Part shown: positions 8,222 to 16,239 of the stretch, one piece after another
How the letters are laid out: each line of letters opens with the position of its first letter
Numbering within the stretch: position 1 is the first letter of the stretch
NCBI GenBank assembly: GCA_902604795.1
Contig: CACKZV010000009.1
Span: 1 to 42,522, forward strand
From: an uncultured Pelagibacteraceae bacterium
GTDB taxonomy: Bacteria; Pseudomonadota; Alphaproteobacteria; Pelagibacterales; Pelagibacteraceae
Length of the DNA stretch: 42,522 nt
Direction of reading: 5' to 3'
Notes under the pieces: model-generated
Seen by the model: the letters and a program-made list of their open reading frames with translations, nothing else
The model's database searches: none
What the model was told of the DNA's origin: nothing
Program-made: the position numbers and the translations under genes

Positions 8222-8724
8222 AAAAGCTCATTTTTATTATATTTTTTTTAGTTTTTAGTACTCAAGTAAAAGCAGGATGTGATGATCCAATAACTGATGG
8301 TGTAGATTATACACAGTGCAAGTTTTCGGATGGACAAGATTTACAAGGAAGCTATCTTCCAAATTCTAATCTTTCATTTGCAAGTTTTATTCAAGTAAAT
8401 CTTGATAAAAGTATAATGATGAATTCAAACTTAGCTTTTGGTACATTTTCAGAATCTTCATTTATTAGAGCCAACTTGTATGAGTCAACATTAACTGGTG
8501 CAAACTTTGAACTGTCAAATTTTTCTAGTGCAAATCTTACAAGAGCAGATTTTATGGGAGCTACACTTATTGATGTAAATTTTCAAAATTCCAATTTGAT
8601 GGAGGCAAATTTTACTTCATCAAATATATTAAACGCAAATTTTGAGGGTGCTAATTTAATAGGTGCTACATGGACTAATGGTGAAATATGTGGTCCAGAC
8701 TCGATAGGTGTTTGCAACAAGTAA
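8218..8724 (+). CDS. Exported pentapeptide-repeat protein
   Basis: A 168-residue protein with a signal peptide (MKKLIFIIFFLVFSTQVKA, cleavage before Gly-Cys near residue 20) and a chain of pentapeptide repeats of A(N/D)(L/F)xx form from about residue 45 to 155, such as ANLYE, ANFEL, ANLTR, ADFMG, ANFTS and ANFEG. Such repeats fold into a right-handed quadrilateral beta-helix. Cysteines lie near both ends (GCDD and CGPD...VCNK) and could form disulfides in the periplasm. A cysteine right after the signal peptide also leaves room for a lipoprotein, though the lipobox KAGC is only a fair match. The role is unknown; it is translationally coupled to azlD. Confidence 0.85.
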   Translation: MKKLIFIIFFLVFSTQVKAGCDDPITDGVDYTQCKFSDGQDLQGSYLPNSNLSFASFIQVNLDKSIMMNSNLAFGTFSESSFIRANLYESTLTGANFELSNFSSANLTRADFMGATLIDVNFQNSNLMEANFTSSNILNANFEGANLIGATWTNGEICGPDSIGVCNK

Positions 8725-8728
8725 TTTT

Positions 8729-9649
8729 ATGAAAGATCTTTTAAAAATAAATGGATTTGAAATTTCGTATCACGAAAAATCTAATAGAATAATAAATATT
8801 AAAATTGAAGATGAAATTATAGATAGATTAGCATTTCCGTTTAAAAAATTTAATATTACAGCTCTTGAGTATAAACCATTTACAAGATTCACTATTGCTA
8901 AAAGTTTAGATGAGACAGCATCTAATAAATTAAGTAACTTCATTAATGAAATAATAAAAGATAGAGATACAGGTTGTTTTATTATTGGCCCAAAAAAAAT
9001 TTCATCTAAAATTGATCAAACTTTTCTGGTAAAACTTTCAACAGCCATTACTCATTTAATTGGCAATCCAAACCATGACTCCATGGCAGGTAAATATTAT
9101 GCAAGATTTCATGTAAAACATGAAGATAATAGTGATTCATATCTTAGAAAAGCTTACACAAATATGGATTTGCATACAGATGGAACTTATGTTCGAGAAA
9201 CAACAGATTGGATTTTAATGTCTAAACTCGAAGAAGAAAATGTAGCTGGTGGAGAAACTGCTTTACTGCATTTGGATGATTGGGAACATTTACCTGAACT
9301 TTCAGAAGACAAAATTGGTTTACAAAATTTTACTTGGGGATCACCTAAAAGTAAAAATATTGACTATAAAGTTGAACACCCTGTATTTTCAAAGGATGAA
9401 AACGGTAAACCAATTATTTCGTATATAGATCAATTTCCAGAACCTAAAAATATGGAGCAAGGACTATTTTTGCAGAAATTATCTGATGCACTCGAGGGTA
9501 GCAAAAATAAAATTGTAACTTCCTTACCAGTTGGCAGTGCAGTTGTAGCAAATAATTATTTTTGGCTTCATGGAAGAAAGCCATTTATTGAAAATAAAAA
9601 TTTATCAAGAGAATTATTAAGAATTAGAGGTTCCTTTTTTAATAATTAA
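8729..9649 (+). CDS. glaH: Glutarate 2-hydroxylase (CsiD/GlaH), Fe(II)/2-oxoglutarate dioxygenase
   Basis: About 306 residues, colinear with E. coli CsiD/GlaH, which hydroxylates glutarate to L-2-hydroxyglutarate with 2-oxoglutarate and oxygen in lysine breakdown. Many stretches match that family: ALEYKPFTRFTIAK, YYARFHVKHEDNSDSYLRK, LLHLDDWEHL, YIDQFPEPKN and NNYFWLHGRKPF. Iron ligands are His149 and Asp151 (LHTDGTY) and His281 (WLHGR). I chose ATG 8729, five bases after the pentapeptide gene; a GTG at 8708 would add seven residues and overlap that gene. The usual partners, an L-2-hydroxyglutarate oxidase and the CsiR regulator, are not in the window. Confidence 0.88.
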   Translation: MKDLLKINGFEISYHEKSNRIINIKIEDEIIDRLAFPFKKFNITALEYKPFTRFTIAKSLDETASNKLSNFINEIIKDRDTGCFIIGPKKISSKIDQTFLVKLSTAITHLIGNPNHDSMAGKYYARFHVKHEDNSDSYLRKAYTNMDLHTDGTYVRETTDWILMSKLEEENVAGGETALLHLDDWEHLPELSEDKIGLQNFTWGSPKSKNIDYKVEHPVFSKDENGKPIISYIDQFPEPKNMEQGLFLQKLSDALEGSKNKIVTSLPVGSAVVANNYFWLHGRKPFIENKNLSRELLRIRGSFFNN

Positions 9650-9665
9650 GTATAGTAATTAAACT

Positions 9666-10436
9666 ATGAAACTCGGTTTTATAGGAACAGGTAAAATTAC
9701 TCATTCTGTTGTCACAGGAATTTGTTCATCTAGGATTAAGTTTAATGAAATATTAGTCTCCCCAAGAAACCTAGCAACTGCTAGAAAATTGGCCAAATAT
9801 AACAAAAAGGTTAAAATAGCAAAGTCAAATGATGAAATTGTAAACTCTTGCAATTGGATATTTTTAGCTGTTACTCCAACAGTAGGTCAAAATCTTATAA
9901 AAAAACTTAAATTTAAATCTAATCAAACAGTAATAAGTTTCATATCAACTATTACATTACCGCAATTAAAAAAAATGATTAAAGCTAAGGCAACAATAGT
10001 GAGAGCAATTCCTTTACCTCCAATATCTATAAAAAAAGGTCCTGTTCCAATTTTCCCTCCAAATAAAAAAATAAAAAGTTTTTTTAACAAATTAGGTACT
10101 ACAGTTGAAATCAAAAATGAGAACCTTTCAAAAAATTTCTGGTCCACATCAGGTATGATGGCCCCATTCTATGAACTTTTAAATACTATGGCTAATTGGT
10201 TAGTAAAAAAAGGTGTGAAAAAGGAAAACGCTCAAAAATACATTACATCTTTGTTCCTTGCTTTATCGGAAGATGCAGTTGTAAATTCAAAAAAAGATCT
10301 AAAATATTTAGTAAAAGAATCCCAAACTCCCAAAGGGCTTAACGAACAAGGAGTTAACGAACTTAGAAAATTAGGTTTTTATAAATCAACTGAAAAAACC
10401 TTAAACAGTATTCTTAAAAGACTTAATAAAATATAA
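9666..10436 (+). CDS. ProC-like pyrroline-5-carboxylate reductase family protein
   Basis: A 256-residue, lysine-rich NAD(P)-dependent reductase of the ProC family. The N-terminal Rossmann motif is GFIGTGKITHSV, followed by the FLAVTPTVG strand and the ISFISTITLPQLK and IVRAIPLPP segments that correspond to the P5CR VRxMPNxP region. The C-terminal dimer domain contains the GMMAPFYELLNTM helix where classical ProC has SGP(A/G)Y. The substitutions in the proline-motif and the helix suggest divergence from the housekeeping enzyme, so the substrate may differ. It follows glaH by 16 bases and is probably the end of the first operon, although cluster two starts only 14 bases later. Confidence 0.78.
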   Translation: MKLGFIGTGKITHSVVTGICSSRIKFNEILVSPRNLATARKLAKYNKKVKIAKSNDEIVNSCNWIFLAVTPTVGQNLIKKLKFKSNQTVISFISTITLPQLKKMIKAKATIVRAIPLPPISIKKGPVPIFPPNKKIKSFFNKLGTTVEIKNENLSKNFWSTSGMMAPFYELLNTMANWLVKKGVKKENAQKYITSLFLALSEDAVVNSKKDLKYLVKESQTPKGLNEQGVNELRKLGFYKSTEKTLNSILKRLNKI

Positions 10437-10450
10437 TCCTACAGTAGCTT

Positions 10451-11218
10451 ATGTCTAACATTCTGCAAATTGAAAATTTATCAAAATATTTTGGTGGGTT
10501 AGCTGCAGTTTCAAACTGCTCATTAAAAATAAAAGAGGGTTCTATTACAGGAATTATTGGTCCAAATGGTTCAGGTAAGACAACTTTGTTTAATCTAATT
10601 GCTGGTAACTTAAAATCTTCTGAAGGAAATGTTTTATTCAATAATGAAAATATAACTGACGTACCATCTCACGAATTATTCTCAAAAGGTTTATTAAGAA
10701 CTTTTCAAATAGCTCACGAGTTCTCAAATATGACAGTACTAGAAAATTTAATGATGGTCCCTGGAAATCAGTCAGGGGAAATTCTTTTAAATGCACTTTT
10801 AAAACCCAACTTAATAAAGCAAGAAGAAGATGAAATTAGAAAAAAAGCTTATGAAGTAACTGAATTTTTAAATTTAAAACATTTAGCTAATGAGAGAGCT
10901 GGAAATTTGTCGGGTGGTCAAAAAAAACTACTTGAACTTGGAAGAACAATGATGGTCGATGCTAAACTTGTACTGTTAGATGAAGTAGGAGCAGGGGTGA
11001 ATAGAACCTTATTAAAAGATTTAGGAACAGCCATACTTAGATTAAACAAGGAAAAAAACTACACTTTTTGCATGATTGAGCACGATATGGATTTTATTAG
11101 TAGAATGTGTGACCCAGTTATTGTTATGTCAGAAGGATCTGTTTTGTTTGAGGGAACATCAGATGAAGTAATAAAAAATGATAAAGTGATTGATAGTTAT
11201 TTGGGAAGGAAAAAATAA
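10451..11218 (+). CDS. livG: Second Liv-type transporter, ATPase LivG
   Basis: A 255-residue ABC ATPase opening the second importer cluster. Walker A is GPNGSGKTT, the Q-loop follows LLRTFQIAHEF, the signature is LSGGQKKLLELGRTM, and the tail is DKVIDSYLGRKK. Walker B reads LVLLDEVGAGV, so the usual DEPTAG has become DEVGAG while the catalytic Asp-Glu is kept. The switch histidine is in MIEHDMDFI. It starts 14 bases after the ProC-like gene, too close for an obvious separate promoter, so transcription may continue from upstream. Confidence 0.93.
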   Translation: MSNILQIENLSKYFGGLAAVSNCSLKIKEGSITGIIGPNGSGKTTLFNLIAGNLKSSEGNVLFNNENITDVPSHELFSKGLLRTFQIAHEFSNMTVLENLMMVPGNQSGEILLNALLKPNLIKQEEDEIRKKAYEVTEFLNLKHLANERAGNLSGGQKKLLELGRTMMVDAKLVLLDEVGAGVNRTLLKDLGTAILRLNKEKNYTFCMIEHDMDFISRMCDPVIVMSEGSVLFEGTSDEVIKNDKVIDSYLGRKK

Positions 11219-11224
11219 AAAAAA

Positions 11225-11932
11225 ATGGCCTTTTTTGAGGGAAATAACATGACTGGTGGCTATGGAGATGGTCCTGACATCATAAGTTCTTGCAGTATAA
11301 ATGTGGATAAAGGTGAGATAGTTGCAATATTAGGTCCTAATGGTGCTGGAAAATCTACAGCTATGAAAGCAATGCTTGGACTATTAAAACTAAAGTCTGG
11401 AAATATTATTATTGATGGTGAGGATATCTCAAATTTATCTCCACAGGAACGAGTAAAAAAAGGAATTTCGTTTGTCCCCCAAACTAGAAACGTATTTGCA
11501 GAACTTACTGTTAAGGAAAATTTGGAAGTAGGCGCTTTTTTAAGAACTGATGAAATTAATAAGGTTATTGATGAAATTTATGATCTTTTTCCAATATTAA
11601 AAGAAAAGAAAGATCAAATAGTTGGACAATTATCAGGTGGTCAAAGACAGCAGGTAGCTTTAGGTAGAGCCTTAATGATAAAACCATCAGTACTAATGTT
11701 AGATGAACCAACTGCTGGGGTTTCACCAATCGTAATGGATGAATTGTTTGAACATATTCTAAGAGTTAAAGAGACCAAAGTAGGAATTATAATGGTTGAG
11801 CAAAATGCAAAACAAGCGCTTAGTATTTCTGATAGAGGTTACGTATTAGTGACTGGTGAAAATAAATTTGAAGGTTCTGGAAATGAATTATTAAATGATC
11901 CAGAAGTACGAAGGTCTTTTTTAGGAGCATAA
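11225..11932 (+). CDS. livF: Second Liv-type transporter, ATPase LivF
   Basis: A 235-residue ABC ATPase with Walker A GPNGAGKST, Q-loop VPQTRNVFAELTV, signature LSGGQRQQVALGRAL, Walker B VLMLDEPTAGV and the LivF-type C-terminus DPEVRRSFLGA. It lies six bases after livG and one base before livH. Unlike the LivF of the first cluster it lacks an N-terminal extension and is the standard length. Confidence 0.93.
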   Translation: MAFFEGNNMTGGYGDGPDIISSCSINVDKGEIVAILGPNGAGKSTAMKAMLGLLKLKSGNIIIDGEDISNLSPQERVKKGISFVPQTRNVFAELTVKENLEVGAFLRTDEINKVIDEIYDLFPILKEKKDQIVGQLSGGQRQQVALGRALMIKPSVLMLDEPTAGVSPIVMDELFEHILRVKETKVGIIMVEQNAKQALSISDRGYVLVTGENKFEGSGNELLNDPEVRRSFLGA

Positions 11933-11933
11933 T

Positions 11934-12944
11934 ATGGATTTATTAAATGCAGTAATTGTATTACTTAATTATACGATTATCCCAGCTTTAACATATGGTT
12001 CACAATTAGCTCTTGGAGCAATATTTGTAACTTTGATTTATGGGATTTTACGATTTGCGAACTTTGCAACAGGAGACATGATGTCTTTTGGTACAATGTT
12101 TGCAGTACTTCTAACTTATTATTTTCAATCTATTGGAATAAATTTTGGGTTTTTACCAACTGCATTACTTACAATTCCATTCGCAATTATAATGATGATA
12201 CTTTACATGTTATTGATTGATAAGACAGTTTTTAATTACTATAGAATAAAAAAAAGTCCTCCTGTTCAACTAGCAATGGTAAGTGTTGGAGTGATGTTTG
12301 TAACACAAGCAATTATTAGAATAATTATTGGTCCAACAGATAGAAGATTTTTAGATGGTGAAAAATTTATAATTAAAGCATCTGAATTTAAAGAAATGAC
12401 AGGACTTGCTGAAGGCTTAACAATCAAATCAACTCAAATGATAACAATTGTTGTAACAATAATTGTTGTTGCAATTATGTTTTGGTTTTTAAATAAAACC
12501 AAAACTGGAACAAGTATGAGAGCATACTCTGATAATGAGGATTTAGCCCTTCTATCAGGAATAGATCCAAAAAAAGTTGTACTTATAACATGGATTATTG
12601 CAGGTATATTAGCCACAATTGGAGGGATTTTGTATGGTTTAGATAAGAGTTATAGACCATTTGTATATTTTAATAATATGCTGCCTATATTTGCTGCAGC
12701 TATAGTTGGGGGAATAGGAAATCCATACGGGGCTTTTTTTGGTGGATATGTTATTGCATTTGCTGAAATTTTTGTAACTTATGCTTATAAACGGGTTTTA
12801 GTTTATCTATTACCAGAACCACTTGAACCCAATTCACTAATGCAACTATTATCAACTGATTACAAGTTTGCAATTTCATTTTCTATATTAGTAATTGTAT
12901 TAATATTTAGACCATCAGGAATATTTGAGGGTAAAAGGATATGA
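11934..12944 (+). CDS. livH: Second Liv-type transporter, permease LivH
   Basis: A 336-residue permease with about eight membrane segments. Family motifs are GAIFVTLIYGILRFANFATGD near residues 26-46 and the coupling loop TKTGTSMRAYSDNEDLALLSGID near residue 190, followed by FAAAIVGGIGNPYGAFFGGY near residue 260. It is about 40 residues longer than LivH of the first cluster, largely from an extra loop in the middle (around residues 120-155). Its stop overlaps livM as ATGA. Confidence 0.92.
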   Translation: MDLLNAVIVLLNYTIIPALTYGSQLALGAIFVTLIYGILRFANFATGDMMSFGTMFAVLLTYYFQSIGINFGFLPTALLTIPFAIIMMILYMLLIDKTVFNYYRIKKSPPVQLAMVSVGVMFVTQAIIRIIIGPTDRRFLDGEKFIIKASEFKEMTGLAEGLTIKSTQMITIVVTIIVVAIMFWFLNKTKTGTSMRAYSDNEDLALLSGIDPKKVVLITWIIAGILATIGGILYGLDKSYRPFVYFNNMLPIFAAAIVGGIGNPYGAFFGGYVIAFAEIFVTYAYKRVLVYLLPEPLEPNSLMQLLSTDYKFAISFSILVIVLIFRPSGIFEGKRI

Positions 12945-14311
12945 GAAATTATTATAACATAATAATTGCATACTCAATAATGATGCTACTAATTATTTTA
13001 GTTGGAATATTTCAATCATGGTCAATTGCTCTTACAATATTTAATTATTGTATGATCTCAGCAGTGATGACAATGGGTGCTAACATACAGTGGGGTTATG
13101 CTGGACTTATCAACTTTGGAATTATGGGTTATACCGCGCTCGGAGGTTTAGCAGTTGTTTTGGTGTCTGTAGCTCCAGTCCCAGAGGCTTGGGGTGCCGG
13201 AGGTATAAATATGTTAGCATGCTTAGGTTTAATAATCTTAATGATTTTATCAGTAAGATATATTTTAAAAAATATACAAAAATCAAATAAAAGAAATTAT
13301 TATGTAGCTGGTGTTATTATTATTGGATTAATATTAATTAAAATTATTTCAGGTCCTGCTATAGAACAAATAGAGGCAGTAGATCCAGCAAAGACAGGTT
13401 TTCTTGGTGGGCTTGGAATGCCAGTTTTATTTTCATGGATCGTTGGGGGATTATTTGCAGCTGGTTTAGCGTTTATTGTTGGTAAAGTTGCTCTAGGATT
13501 AAGAGCAGATTATTTAGCTATAGCTACATTATTAATTGCTGAGATTGTTGTATCAATAATTAAACATGAAGATTGGTTAGCAAGAGGTGTAAAAAATGTA
13601 ATTGGATTAAAAAGGCCAGCACCTTACGAAATAGACTTACAAACTTCATCTTGGTTTATTAATTTAGTCGAAAAATTTCATTCAAAAAAATTAGAATTAG
13701 TAAGTTCATTAACTGAAAGGCAGGATTTGTTAAATCAATTAGTAATAGATGCATCTTCGGTTTATGTTAAACTATGCTTTGCTGGATTATTTTTAATTGT
13801 AGTAATTATTTTGTTAATCATAACTCAAAAATCTCTTTATTCTCCGTGGGGTAGAATGATGCGTGCAATAAGAGATAATGAAGAAGCAGCTAGCGCTATG
13901 GGAAAGAATGTTGTAAAACAACATTTATTCATTTTCATCCTTGGCTCAGCAATTGTAGGTATAGCAGGAGCAATGATGGTAACAAATGATGGTTTGTTTA
14001 CTCCAGGAAGTTATAGACCGATGAGATATACTTTTGTTATTTGGGTAATGGTTATTGTTGGAGGAACTGGTAACAACTTTGGAGCAATTCTTGGTGGATT
14101 TGTTGTATGGTTCTTATGGGTAGAGGCAGCTCCAATTGCTCTTTTCTTCATCAATTTATTCACAGCACATTTACCAGAAACAAATGAAATTAAAGTTCAC
14201 CTGATTAACAGCGCACCTTATTTTAGGTTTTTATTAGTTGGAATAGGATTACTTTTCATTATGAGATTTAGACCTCAAGGATTAATTCCTGAAAAGATTA
14301 TTAAACAGTAA
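12941..14311 (+). CDS. livM: Second Liv-type transporter, permease LivM (enlarged)
   Basis: A 456-residue permease, about 100 residues longer than LivM of the first cluster. The N-terminal motif NIQWGYAGLINFGIMGYTAL, the LGLRADYLAIATLLIAEI segment and the coupling loop RMMRAIRDNEEAASAMGKN mark it as LivM. The extra length comes from a basic segment after the fourth membrane span (KNIQKSNKRNY, near residue 110) and an insertion of about 50 mostly polar residues near 225-270, between the LRADYLA motif and the coupling loop. Stop at 14311 is followed after eight bases by the exporter gene. Confidence 0.92.
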   Translation: MRNYYNIIIAYSIMMLLIILVGIFQSWSIALTIFNYCMISAVMTMGANIQWGYAGLINFGIMGYTALGGLAVVLVSVAPVPEAWGAGGINMLACLGLIILMILSVRYILKNIQKSNKRNYYVAGVIIIGLILIKIISGPAIEQIEAVDPAKTGFLGGLGMPVLFSWIVGGLFAAGLAFIVGKVALGLRADYLAIATLLIAEIVVSIIKHEDWLARGVKNVIGLKRPAPYEIDLQTSSWFINLVEKFHSKKLELVSSLTERQDLLNQLVIDASSVYVKLCFAGLFLIVVIILLIITQKSLYSPWGRMMRAIRDNEEAASAMGKNVVKQHLFIFILGSAIVGIAGAMMVTNDGLFTPGSYRPMRYTFVIWVMVIVGGTGNNFGAILGGFVVWFLWVEAAPIALFFINLFTAHLPETNEIKVHLINSAPYFRFLLVGIGLLFIMRFRPQGLIPEKIIKQ

Positions 14312-14319
14312 TTTTTTAA

Positions 14320-14928
14320 GTGAGTTTTTTAATTTTAGGCTTTTTAACTGGATTAAGTTTGATCTTAGCCTTGGGAGCTCAAAATATTTTTGTAATTGAA
14401 CAAGGTCTTAAAAAACAATTTATATTTATAGTTTGTTTAATATGTGCATTGTCTGATTTTCTCTTAATTTTTTTAGGAATATTCTTATTTCAATATTTTG
14501 AAAATTTTTTCTCACAATCAATTGAATTAATTCTTAATATTTTATTACTTTTATTCTTAATAAATTTCATTTGGAAAAAAGTAAAAATAGTAAACAAGAA
14601 AATTTCAATTTATCACAATCAAAATAAGGAAAATTTAGTTAATATAATTTTTAAAACTTTAGGTTTTACTTACCTTAATCCACATGTTTATTCAGACACA
14701 GTATTTTTTTTAGGGAATTTTTCAAAAAATTTTTTATTAAGTCAGAAATACTTATTCGGGATTGGAGCATCGTTATCATCAATCATCTTTTTCTTTAGTT
14801 TAGGATATTTTTCTAAATACTTATCAAGTTATGTGGGTAGCGAAAAGCTATGGAAAATAATCAATTATTCCATAATATTATTTATGTCTTTGCTATCGCT
14901 ATATGTTTTCTTGAGCATTATAAAATAA
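14320..14928 (+). CDS. LysE/ArgO-like basic amino acid exporter
   Basis: A 202-residue membrane protein with about six segments. Motifs match the ArgO/LysE branch: ALGAQNIFVIEQGLKKQFI corresponds to the LGxQNxFVxxQG motif, CALSDFLLIFLGIF follows, and TYLNPHVYSDTVFFLGNF matches the NPHVYLDT motif. Members export arginine or lysine. Translation starts at GTG 14320, eight bases after livM, without a good Shine-Dalgarno. It ends at the shared terminator and is the last gene of the second importer operon, so an importer is again paired with an exporter. Confidence 0.88.
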   Translation: MSFLILGFLTGLSLILALGAQNIFVIEQGLKKQFIFIVCLICALSDFLLIFLGIFLFQYFENFFSQSIELILNILLLLFLINFIWKKVKIVNKKISIYHNQNKENLVNIIFKTLGFTYLNPHVYSDTVFFLGNFSKNFLLSQKYLFGIGASLSSIIFFFSLGYFSKYLSSYVGSEKLWKIINYSIILFMSLLSLYVFLSIIK

Positions 14929-14962
14929 AAACCTCAGCGGTCAGATTTAGCCGCTGAGGTTT
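14929..14962 (-). terminator. Strong bidirectional terminator between convergent exporter and binding protein
   Basis: A perfect 12-bp stem AAACCTCAGCGG (14929-14940) and CCGCTGAGGTTT (14951-14962) closes a 10-base loop. Read on the minus strand it is followed by a T-rich run (complement of TAAAATAAAA), so it best terminates the binding-protein gene; it may also stop plus-strand transcripts of the second Liv operon. Confidence 0.9.
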
Positions 14963-14975
14963 AATTTAACAAATT

Positions 14976-16166
14976 TTATCTTTGTTTTTTATCTTTAAAT
15001 TTTCCACCTTTAATTTCTTTTTCAATAAAGGCACCTGATGCTTCTCCTACATCAGTTAATTCAACACTAGATGCTCCCTCATAGTTAACTGCTTTACCAC
15101 TAGCAAGTAAATCTAATGCTTTTTTTAATTCTCCTGGATAAATTTTTTCTCCTGGAGCATTTGCAACAGACATTACATTTGCTTGAACAGTAGCTCTATC
15201 AGCTTTTCCACCAGCTTGCATTGCAAGTACAATCAAAGCTGCAGCATCATAAGACTCAGAAGTATAAGGTCCAGATGAATCGATTCCTGCTCCACCAGCT
15301 ACACCTTTAAATATTGTAGCACCTTTACCCATTGATCCTGGCAAAGATCCAAATGATTTGTTAAGATCATTTCCAAATCTGTCAGTTAAAGAGTCACCAA
15401 TCATTCCATCAGATAGAACAAATACGTCAAACGCACCTGAGTCTAATGAACCATCAATGATACTTCCACCAGCTTGGTCTAAGTAACCTAACACAGCTAA
15501 AGCATCGCCACCTGCTGCTGCCAATGTAGCAACTTCAGCACCATAATCACCTTTACCTTCTTCGTGAGCTGTAACAACTGTTACGTTTATTCCGTGAGCT
15601 TTAACAGCTGCAACATATACATCTGCTAAACCTTTACCGTAGTCGTTATTAGTATGTGTTACTGCAATACTTTTTACTTTTCTGTCTTTAGTAATATCTG
15701 CTAATACTTGACCACCTCTTGCGTCAGATGGAGCAGTTCTAAAGAAGTATCCGTTATCTTTAAGATCAGTTAATCCTGGAGAAGTAGCTGATGGTGAAAT
15801 CATAACAACACCATTCGGAACAGCAACATTAGTTGCTATTGCTCCAGTAACACCAGAACAATCGGCACCCATAATTGCTACTACACCACCAGATATTAAA
15901 CCTTCAGCAGCAGCTGTAGCAGCAGCTGAATCAACACAAGTTGAGTCTGCTCTTTCAACAGAAATTTTCTTTCCTCCAAGTAATGAGCCAGAGTCTGAAG
16001 CTTCTTTAAATGCAAGCTCTGCAGATGCAGCCATAGCTGGAGTTAGGGACTCAATAGGACCTGTGAATCCTAAAATAATACCCATTTTTATGCCATGTCC
16101 ATCTGAATATGCTTTGGATGCAAAGCAAGAAACAAATACGAACATCGCTAATACTAGTTTTTTCAT
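14976..16166 (-). CDS. Branched-chain amino acid-type ABC transporter, periplasmic binding protein (second system)
   Basis: A 396-residue Peripla_BP_6 binding protein with a signal peptide (MKKLVLAMFVFVSCFASKAYS, cleavage near residue 21). The mature start IKMGIILGFTGPIESLTPAM is the first strand and ligand loop, and AELAFKEASDSGSLLGGKKI continues the fold. Two cysteines, DSTCVDS and GADCSGV, lie near residues 70 and 100 and could form a disulfide in the periplasm. It sits tail-to-tail with the second Liv operon, which has no binding protein of its own, so it is the natural partner. Upstream are a ribosome site (AGAGGG), a 14-bp palindrome and a promoter-like sequence of its own, so it can be expressed separately from the permease genes. 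Confidence 0.92.
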   Translation of the reverse strand: MKKLVLAMFVFVSCFASKAYSDGHGIKMGIILGFTGPIESLTPAMAASAELAFKEASDSGSLLGGKKISVERADSTCVDSAAATAAAEGLISGGVVAIMGADCSGVTGAIATNVAVPNGVVMISPSATSPGLTDLKDNGYFFRTAPSDARGGQVLADITKDRKVKSIAVTHTNNDYGKGLADVYVAAVKAHGINVTVVTAHEEGKGDYGAEVATLAAAGGDALAVLGYLDQAGGSIIDGSLDSGAFDVFVLSDGMIGDSLTDRFGNDLNKSFGSLPGSMGKGATIFKGVAGGAGIDSSGPYTSESYDAAALIVLAMQAGGKADRATVQANVMSVANAPGEKIYPGELKKALDLLASGKAVNYEGASSVELTDVGEASGAFIEKEIKGGKFKDKKQR

Positions 16167-16177
16167 ATATTCCCTCT

Positions 16178-16191
16178 AATTGTTAACAATT
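16178..16191 (-). promoter_or_regulatory. Perfect 14-bp palindrome in the leader of the second binding-protein gene
   Basis: AATTGTTAACAATT is fully self-complementary and lies 11 bases before the ATG, between the candidate -10 (16204-16209) and the ribosome site. It has the form of an operator for a dimeric repressor; no regulator gene is nearby. Confidence 0.45.
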
Positions 16192-16203
16192 TATATAAAT
16201 AAA

Positions 16204-16231
16204 ATTAAATCCTATTAGTTTTAATTTTCAA
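16204..16231 (-). promoter_or_regulatory. Candidate promoter for the second binding-protein gene
   Basis: On the minus strand TTGAAA (16226-16231) and TTTAAT (16204-16209) are separated by 16 bases. This places transcription start near 16197, just before the palindrome at 16178-16191. The AT-rich background lowers confidence. Confidence 0.4.
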
Positions 16232-16239
16232 TGAGAAAA

